This document shows positions 55,848 through 64,000 of a stretch of 64,000 nt of DNA, piece by piece. The notes below the pieces were generated by a model that did no database searches, was not told where the DNA came from, and saw nothing but the letters and a program-made list of their open reading frames with translations. The position numbers were made by a program, and so were the translations under genes. Source of the stretch: Pisolithus tinctorius (lineage: Eukaryota; Basidiomycota; Agaricomycetes; Boletales; Pisolithaceae); NCBI GenBank assembly GCA_024663395.1, contig JANFAH010000046.1:248001-312000 (forward strand), given 5' to 3'. The number at the start of each line of letters is the position of its first letter. Position 1 is the stretch's first letter.

Positions 55848-58800
55848 CTACTCAGTTTGTCGCTCATCTTCAAAGTCTTTTTCCTCCAACAATCGTCCAT
55901 CCAGAATTTTCCCCATGTGTGTCGCTACGAAGTTCATCCCCTTCCTACGCAGGTCGGTAACATAAAGGAGGAAAGGAAGGGGAGACCTCTGGAATGAGCC
56001 AATAGATTGTGCCTTTCGAGGACGATGTGCAGGTAGTATGAATCCATCACACTCGACCTCCAAATCCCCTTCATCGGCGAGATCCTTGGCATAGACGCAG
56101 AGGAAGCAACAAAGCCGAAGATATGTCTCGTAGTCGCGCAGGTACAGCTGCCCAGCAAACAAGTTGACCTGGTCTACGAGTGAAGCGGGTGCAATCCAAT
56201 CAGGGCAAGCGGGAGGAATTGTGTATAGGCGCAGATCGTCACACGGACGCATTCTCGCTTGAGTTCGCGGCGTGTAGACGTGCAAACATACGGATCCGCT
56301 GCTTCTGATTTCTGGCAGTAACTCGTCTACTTCGAATGGGCTAAGGATGACGAGAGTAGGGTGCCCATTGGATTGGCTCGAGAGTACCCAGTTAACCGGA
56401 CGGAGGTACTCGCCAACATCCACTTGTCTTCCCCGTACCACAGTGCAGTAATCGGAAGTTGCAAAGAGATGTCGGGACCACACCTCCTCTTCTTGGGTAG
56501 GTGCTGTGGCTTCGCAGAATGAATTAAACATCAGAACAAAGGCGGTTGAATTAGGAGTAATTGTGCCACTGCGCACGAAACTACGGACATCCGCGGAAAC
56601 CAGATGCACGGCTGGGGTAGCTGGCGGGGGTCGTTCCACTTGCGTTTCGCGTTCTATTTCATGTACAATTTCTCGTTCCTGTTCCTCGTTCATATTCAAG
56701 TTGCTCGAGGAGGAAACGCCAAGCTCTTTGCAGCGCTGTTCGATTGCCGGGATAGACAGTGTTGATTGTGGCGTAGAACTGGATGGCGCATATAGCTCTT
56801 CCAGGGTTTTCGCATCTGGTTGACACCAGGTAGCGGCGAGCTCTTTGGAAGTTATCTCGTCGCTGCAGAACTTCGACCACGCGCGGTACCGCAAAGCATG
56901 GTCTCTTCCCTGCTGAGCCCAGTAGGGAGCACTGTTCTGGATCTCCGTGCACGTCTCGCCCATGGCCCACAACAATATGTCTGATGAATGTATCGTGCCT
57001 CCGTCACTTTTTCCAGCTGCATCGCGAATACTCCGATCCACCTCGAGGGGACCGAAAAAGATCACAGAGTGACCATGCCCAAGTTTGCGCATGCGCATAC
57101 ACCCTGCCACTGAGATCAGTGGCATGCCTCATCAACCGATCCCATGGTCATACCTTGAGTAAGGCGGTCTTTTGTAACTTTGGGCCCCAGAGTGACTGCT
57201 GCACGGAAACCGATCGGAAACTTGATGTCGGTGCCTCGTGTATGTGCGTCGTCGAGATATATGATGCATTCGTCCAGTCGACTTGCATATGGTGAAGCTG
57301 AAAATGATTGTGTGTCTCCTCCACGTGAGAGCACGGTCAGCTCATCATGGTCGTTGAAGTAGATGGCGGCAGGCACATCGGGTTTCAACTCCAGCCAGAG
57401 CTCCACAAATTCCTTGTTTTGCAGCTCAAGCACTTGAGCGCCAACATCCAATACTACGCATATTTCAGGCTTTTGTTCCTCTACAAGCTCAAGGAATTCA
57501 CGAGTAGTTCGTCGCCGACCCTCTGTCGATGATGTTTGCACGTATGCGTCATTTTCCGGTCTCAGGAGGTAGGCGAGAACTTTCGCATTGGTAGCGCGCT
57601 GGTGATCAAGCTCACATTGTATAGTGGAAGTCGGTAGCAGATAGCGGGCATCGTTCGTCCCAGAAAATCCTAACGATGAAATTATTAAAGGAGTTTGTAA
57701 CTGAGCCATGCACTTACCGGTGGTTACGTGAGCCCGCTCCTCTGCGAGGTCCCACCCACCGCTAGACAGCTTTGAGGGGAACTCCTTAGCCTCCTTCGGG
57801 AAGACAACTTGTGAAAGATAGAAGTCGATGATCGACTGATTGTACGAGAATATCGGAATAAGGTGGTCTTTCCACTGGTCCAAAGACTGGGTGTTGATGC
57901 CGCTGGTCTGACGGAGGTGTTCAGGAACGTCAAGACAATCGCGGACCCATGAGTGGTATTCCTGGTCTGGATTGTCTAGCATGAACAGGCGATCGAAACA
58001 TAGCTTCAGCTGCTCTTGATCCAAGCCACCATAGTAGTACGAGAGACAGGTGAGCACTATGGCAACGTCTGGATGACCAAATTCTGCTCTCGGTGCTGGG
58101 ATGTCCTTCGCACGGTAAGGGACAGCAAGCATCGTCCGAGGAGGTGCGAGTCCGTAGCCAACGCGCCACCTTCGCTCCATTAGTGCAAACGACAAGATTC
58201 CAGATGCTAGAAGTCCACGTAAATGTAACAAGGACATCCACATGGCGGTGCCTCCACAGTAGTCCCGTATCATTTGGACTTCAGAAGGGGCAACGTCCAT
58301 GCGGGTGATAAAGTGGTGAATTGCAGTACTCTCATTTCGACCGAAGTTGAGTAAGCGTCCATCAACGACGTCCTGAGAAATCCTAGAAATAAGCTCTTCG
58401 CCTGCCTGTTCATGGAGAAGACGGAAGTGAGGGAAAGCACCACTGCGAGGGTGGCATTGCTCGTATTCCACACCGAGCGGGAAACGTTCGCGGAGCATGG
58501 GGGCATGTTTCTTTACCAGGTGGAGTACCTGTTGCGTAGTCGACCACCGAGTGGGAGAACCATCCAGAGGTCTCTGTGAACCAATAGCATAGATTAATTG
58601 ATTTCGAACGTGCAGGACCTCATCACTTTCATCAAGGATATCGCGAACGTGTGAGTGAAGCCACCGCTGAGTCTGCAATAGTTGTTCAGCGATGCCCGTG
58701 GTACCATCTAGTTGTTTCTCGACGCTCAGTAGCTTGAATGACAGGATATGTTCTGGTTGAACTACGAGGATGCCACGTTCGCGCATGCACTGTTCTAGGA

Positions 58801-61800
58801 TTGCCTGGACTTCTCTGGCGCTCGAACTGTCTATCTCCAAGGATCTTGAAAATGGTAGGTAAAAGACTCGTCTATTGACAAGTCCACCAAGTCGATGTAC
58901 GAGTAAATGGAACATTTGGGAAACGAGGGCTTTCGGCACCACCACTCGGACGAGTTGGTTTCCATCCGCGAGGACCGAGGCCGTTGCTGGCACGATTACT
59001 GAGGACTTGCCTTCGCCCATATTCAACTGCAGAACAGTGTTCTGGCCGGAACGAGGAACTATCATTTCTAGCGCAACATCTACTTGGACAGGACGGACTA
59101 GGAAGTCACCGTCCAGCTGAAATGAGAATAGGAGGTGTGAATGAGCTTCACACAGAACAAGTAGTGACCCAAAAAAAATTACCTGGATTAATAGCCAGTC
59201 CACATACGACTCTGCTTTCCAACCATCGCAACCGGCATTCCCTATTTCCTTGTGTAAATCTTCAGTTGCGCCATTCTTTGCCAAGGCAAGCATCCGGCGA
59301 GCGCGCTGGTACTCCAATGCGAGCTTCGCGAATGCTATCAAGCAAACTCGCCAGTCACGAGACAAACGAGTTTGCGACGTCGATGAGAGGCAACCTAGGA
59401 GAACCTTTGCTGTGATGCGCGGCCACCGGCCAGATTTGTGGATTGCGTGGTCGCTTGTCGTTTGCGGACCCAAGCATTCTGCAAGTGATATTAGAGTGGA
59501 CGTGTACATTGCCCTGCTCTGCTCATAATGGGTCCTGAGTGGCTCCACCAAACGTTGGAGAGCATCTACTTCTGGAGTTATCTGATCATGACTAAGATGG
59601 TTGGCACTCCGTTGGAGTCCATCTGCATACATAACCTGAAATACCGAGTTTGCATTCTTGCGAAGGTCATCAATCAGCCTGCTGAATAAGTAAGATTCAG
59701 GACAGTGTATACACCTAGAGTAATATAATAAATACCAAGTTAGGGACCGGGAAGGGGTCAGGGCGAGTGGCAGCTTCTGGGGCGGAGGCACAGCAGGCAC
59801 ACTACGATGGAAAAGGTCCTCCAGGGTCACCTCCCGGTGGGTTGGTTGGTGACCTTGCGAAGATGGTACGAAGGAATATTGACTAGCGAGTGAAGTCGTA
59901 CCGAGAGACCCCATGAGTGGGCGGGCAGGGTTTTGACCAAGGATTGACTCCACACGATTCAAGTGATTCTTTAACTCCATGTTCCGGTAACAACTCGCAA
60001 ATAATTCGCAGAGATCAGAATCCAATGCAGCAGTGTAATACCAAGAGGGGCATAGGAAGCTGGAGCAAGGAGGAGGTTTCATGCAGGGCCATGCAGCAGT
60101 CACTTTCGCAATTATTTCGCACTTTTCCAGTTGGAGCTTCTCCCTGTACACTTCTGGAGTTACGTAGTCCTTGTAGGGGCGTTCCTGCTGGGAAACGAGT
60201 CTGTCCAATGCATGTGATGAAGGTCTGTACCCATCAGAGAGGGTGTAAGCTGGGTGGTCAGGTGGATTTTCATCCTTGAATTGAGGCATCGTTGCGAACG
60301 CCAGTAATGTACCGACAACGTCTTCGAGCTTCGGGGAGGCATAAGCCATGGCAGACAGAGAGAATATGAGTTGGAAACGATGCTGCAGTGCCTGACTCCT
60401 ACGACAGCTATCATACAGTGAAAGCCAGATCGCAGGAAGGTTTGGGGACAACCATTTTCTGTTGTAACGCAACAAAAATCCCGGTGAAACACCTGTCACA
60501 GCGTTCCACGAGTCAACTAAGGCTTGGGTATTGTTCACTGGACGTTTTTGAGTCGACCAATGGTAAACAGCAAGGGCAGTGCTGTATACACGGAATTCAT
60601 CGGCGGACGACAGTTGTATGTCCCTTGCCTCATAAACAGAGTCAGATTCACCACCTGGAAGGGGATTATCAGACGACGGTGGATAAAGCACGGCAGCCCT
60701 GATTGCAGCACGACGAAGTAGATGGTCATCACACGGTGGAAATTCTTCGAAGAGTGGGGTAGATCGACCATGGAAATCTTCTAGTTGTTGCTGGATCTCC
60801 TTGATAGACGAACAAGCAAGGTACAAGCCATGGTGCTGAGATGCAACCGGGAGTCCTGCCAGCCAATGCACAGTTTGCATGTGGGTCAGATGTGGGGGAT
60901 ACCACATTCGAGGAGTGGTCAATCCCCCAATGCGACACAGGAGTTTAGCGGAGAGAATATCGAACTTCATGAACGACCGGCATGCAGCAGAGTGCAGAAT
61001 GGATAGAGCTTCCTCTGTACCTGTTCTTTTCGTTAGAGGGTCCACGGAGCACGCATTGCTGGTCAGTGCATGCAGATAGGCTCGATAAAGATTGCCTGCA
61101 AGGCCAGCGCTGCCAACCAGGCATCCAAAGTTGGTATCAATCCGGAATATTTGGTATCGGAACCGCCTGCGCGCTGGACCCGATATATCGATCGCGACCT
61201 TCACATGGTTGTCTTCCATTTTGGATGATGCATCTCCTTCTGGTACAAGAACGAGCCTCTGGACACCTTCATCGGCTAAATTGCCCTTGGGTCGCAAGAC
61301 TAGCTTGTTTGCTAGTCCGATCATTGTTCCCGCAGATTGGTTTTCGTCGTACACCATGCCACGAGGATGGTGGCACTCCAGCTCCCAGTCATCATTAATG
61401 AAGAAAGAAAGACCGTAGCGCGGTAAAGTGACAAGCACTCTTGACTTTTCTAGCACGATGATGAGGTTTTGGGGATTTTCCAAAGGTTGAAGCCGCTCGG
61501 ACAACATCCGCCAAGTTTCACTGCGGACATCAAGGAGTGCAACACCTCTCTTAGTCATTGAATGCCGTCCAGGTGAAAAGTGAAGCGTCCAATTGTCGGG
61601 GGACGACCCCCACGGATTATCATTAGGGCGAACCTCCATCATTTGAGTCTCGAGGTTGATCCAGTGTACGTGGTTCTCGACCAGTTCAGCAGGGAGATCG
61701 GATGCCAACTTCTGAGGAGGAATCAGCTCCAGAACATTCTGCTCAGTTTCTTTTTTGGCCCGAATCATCAACCCGTCCGCCCCCATTCGGAAGTAAACCT

Positions 61801-64000
61801 ACAAGATAATCTCAACCGTCAGCGGATACAAATCGATCAGAACACCTACGCGATATTCGGCGATCAGGCCGCGAGTGGCATATTCCATTCCAGTCATATC
61901 ACCAGGAAGGACCTCCGGTCCTTGCTGCTGAGAGTCAGTACACGGAACAGATTGACACCAACACACTTACAGCATCGAAAAGTAAGGGAAAAATTGGATC
62001 TTTTCTGATCTCATCCGGTAGTCTCCCTATCGTTCGACCGTCGACCAATAAAGTACCGTTGAGGAGATTTAAGTGTACTTGTTGTGAGCACTGGGTCGCG
62101 GAGCTGGCCGTATTGGTGGTGAACCAACTGAAATTACCAGCGTCCACCTTTCGCCACTGTGCGCCTCTGCGGTACCCTGGCCAAATGTGTTTGATCCCGA
62201 GATCAATGCCGTCATTCCCTTCCAGGATCATAGTGCCGACCAGTTCCTCCAGCTTCCATGATAGGCGACAGTCACGTTCTATGAGAAGCCTCGACATTCC
62301 ATGAAGAGCACTGGATTGGGGAGGGGTGTTGTTATTGATAGCTACCGCACAATATACTAGAATCTCCATATCCCTGGGAGAGTCCAGAAGCAGCTTTGCG
62401 TTATGAAGATCTACGTCAAAAGTGCTGCGGCAGACGGCGGCAGAGTCACGAAGACGTCCTCGAAGTTGTTCCTTTTGGAGCTCGCATGTGGCCTGTTCCA
62501 GTTTGTGAAAGAGTTCCAACACCCAGCAGAATGTCTTCTCCCGAACAGTGCGGAGTAGCTCGAGAGCTCTATGGCAGCTGTGGTCTTCGACCGCCGAGAG
62601 CATCCTGGCCACCACAAACGAAATCGTGTCCATCGTCGTACCCTCCAGCCAATTTCCCGACACAGTCGACACAAGAGTTTCAATTTCGCCCAAGAGCGAG
62701 CGACGAAAATGTGTCCGCTCCAGCTCAGCATGCCATATCAACTTCCTGTCATCTGACACGGGTCCGACTTGGCTGGCTGTTTGAGCGAACAGCATGTGGA
62801 CTTCGTCACGACGGAGAGTCAGCGTATTGGCACGAATTTCCCGTAAAATATTGAGCCACTGCAAAGAGGGACCGCTACGTAGGTGGCCATATGCTATGAA
62901 CTCGTGCATAGAGAGGTCTTTGCTGCAATCAGCCTGACTGCACAGCACCTCGTTTGACGTGTGGACAGTATGTTGAAGATATCGCTGTAAATTTTCATAT
63001 GAGCCTAATGGCAGCTGATAGGCGCAACTTCCAGATATATCCACCGCCTTGAAGGCACCAGCGAGGGAGACGTCGGAACGCTCATCGTAGTAGTAAAAGC
63101 TGAGACCGTTGTTGACACAAACTTTGTCCTCCTCAGTCGGTACGCGCGTTGGGCGGTAGTGAGACATTGTGAAAGGTTTCGTGTCAGATGCCAGCGTGAC
63201 ACGAGTTCTCGCGTGTTTAGTATGGTAGGGGTACAGCGCAGAATATCCTCCTAGACGAGTGTGAGGATATGTCTCCGTCAACTGAGGAGAACAGAGATCA
63301 ACAAGGAGGAGGCAAGTGACCGATCGCCACATGTCAAAAGCAGGTGGGCGATTCAGCTCGAAGACAACCACTGCGGCACGATAATGATCTTCCGGGAGGG
63401 GCCATTCGTGGACCATGATCCCGATTTTTGCCTGGGTTTCAAGGCTACACTTCCCGCAAGAAGAGCTGTGGCACGTTCCCCCGGACCAATTGACGTAGTA
63501 GTCATGGTTCATTTCCGCAGCACGCCTCGTGATCTCATAGTAACGCTGGTTCAGCTCCCTGAGCTCCAGAAGTTTTTCTCGCCACTCTTGGAGAGCAGCT
63601 TCGTGAATGCGGTCCCTAAGGGCCTGCAAATGTAAACCCCGGTTGAAGTAGCGCACTGCGAAGTTGTTCGTGTCCGCTCTGTCCGAGAATACAGACCACC
63701 CACTCCTCACTCCAGAGTGACGTTTGCGAACATAGTCGTATGCGAGGCAAAACCGCTGGATGTCATGTGCATCCCGAAGAAGAAGCCGCTCCAGGAGAGA
63801 AATAGGTATTTCAGGGGAGTATTCACGAAGCATTGGAATCCGCTGTATGACGAGTTAGTCTAATGCGACCCATAGTTCGATTACAGTGAGAAGCATTCGT
63901 GAGAAGTCTTCTGGATTTCCTTTGTAGATTTTCATAGCTGCCGATGAATACTCGCTGGCTAGGAGCTCCAGCTTCTCGCATGGTGCATCAGTGTCATCCT
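55848..64000 (-). CDS. Giant DUF3638/DUF3645 P-loop protein (putative ubiquitin-hydrolase-like), 5' partial
   Basis: Minus gene running off the right edge. Visible exons: upstream to 61968, then about 61931-61849, 61799-57160, and 57115-55848, joined by GT-AG introns; further short in-frame introns sit near 57670-57718, 59115-59180 and 59680-59735. DUF3638 region: LQLNMGEGKSSVIVP (P-loop, about 58995-59040) and DILDESDEVLHVRNQLIYAI (Walker B-like, about 58590-58640). DUF3645 region: YGLAPPRTMLAVPYRAKDIP (about 58090-58150) and AIVLTCLSYYYGGLDQEQL. Then ICVVLDVGAQVLE, CIIYLDDAHTRGTDIKFP and RKLGHGHSVIFFGP. More than 2,500 residues are visible. Such proteins are widespread in fungi and annotated as ubiquitinyl-hydrolase-like ATPases with unproven function. 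An in-frame TAA at 63855-63857 interrupts WVALD-LVIQRIPML, so the 5' part may be damaged or spliced differently. Confidence 0.82.

Noticed and set aside
59917..60279. Plus ORFs of 100-150 residues over 56.5-63.6 kb
   Set aside because: Shadows of the long DUF3638/DUF3645 frame on the minus strand.

Overview
The window looks like nuclear DNA of a filamentous basidiomycete, probably an Agaricomycete. Host genes are packed with ~50-60 nt GT-AG introns. The repeats are chromodomain Ty3/gypsy retrotransposons and an IS3EU-like DNA transposon. One host gene is a giant DUF3638/DUF3645 P-loop protein, and (TTAGGG)n occurs as the telomere-type repeat. No bacterial operons, CRISPR arrays, rRNA or tRNA genes were recognised.

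Layout: about 1-47.7 kb is a transposon graveyard and 48.5-64 kb is a CpG-rich gene block. The graveyard resolves into nested insertions, most of them proven by target-site duplications (TSDs). Left stack: gypsy remnant A (1-1653, minus) is interrupted by gypsy D (minus; 3' LTR 1659-2329, body to ~18008). D is split by complete gypsy B (2373-13320, plus, TSD GGTAG) and by a 2.45-kb palindrome (14984-17433). B is split by E (6888-10997, TSD GCAT), a gag-only element with a ~156-bp satellite. Right stack: gypsy F (19408-44920, minus, TSD ACTTA) contains a solo G-type LTR, a solo E-type LTR, an unidentified 859-bp insert and complete gypsy G (28210-43861, plus, TSD GGATA). G contains a solo F-type LTR (TSD CTGGT) and, in its 3' LTR, a 7.4-kb IS3EU-like transposon (36412-43787, TSD TGTTCC).

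Two things stand out. The IS3EU-like element carries an apparently intact alpha-type protein kinase gene divergent from its DDE transposase, plus a third gene of unknown role. Both F and G carry, between pol and the 3' LTR and on the opposite strand, a two-exon gene for a coiled-coil protein with a conserved cysteine cluster. B and D instead have a sense third ORF after the chromodomain with CCHC zinc knuckles. Nearly all pol/gag reading frames are broken by TGA stops of the CGA-to-TGA type. Older copies are CpG-poor and younger copies CpG-rich, which fits deamination of methylated CpG rather than classical RIP.

From 44.9 to 47.8 kb a short interstitial TTAGGG run is followed by 32-, ~54-, ~190- and 45-bp tandem repeats. 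The 45-bp minisatellite is split by a D-family solo LTR (TSD TCCAG) and recurs inverted at 18.2 kb. The host block holds a degraded RBM25-like RRM/PWI gene (minus), an ITFG1/TIP-like FG-GAP membrane protein (plus), an unrecognised split gene (plus), and the 3' two-thirds or more of the DUF3638/DUF3645 gene (minus, running off the window).
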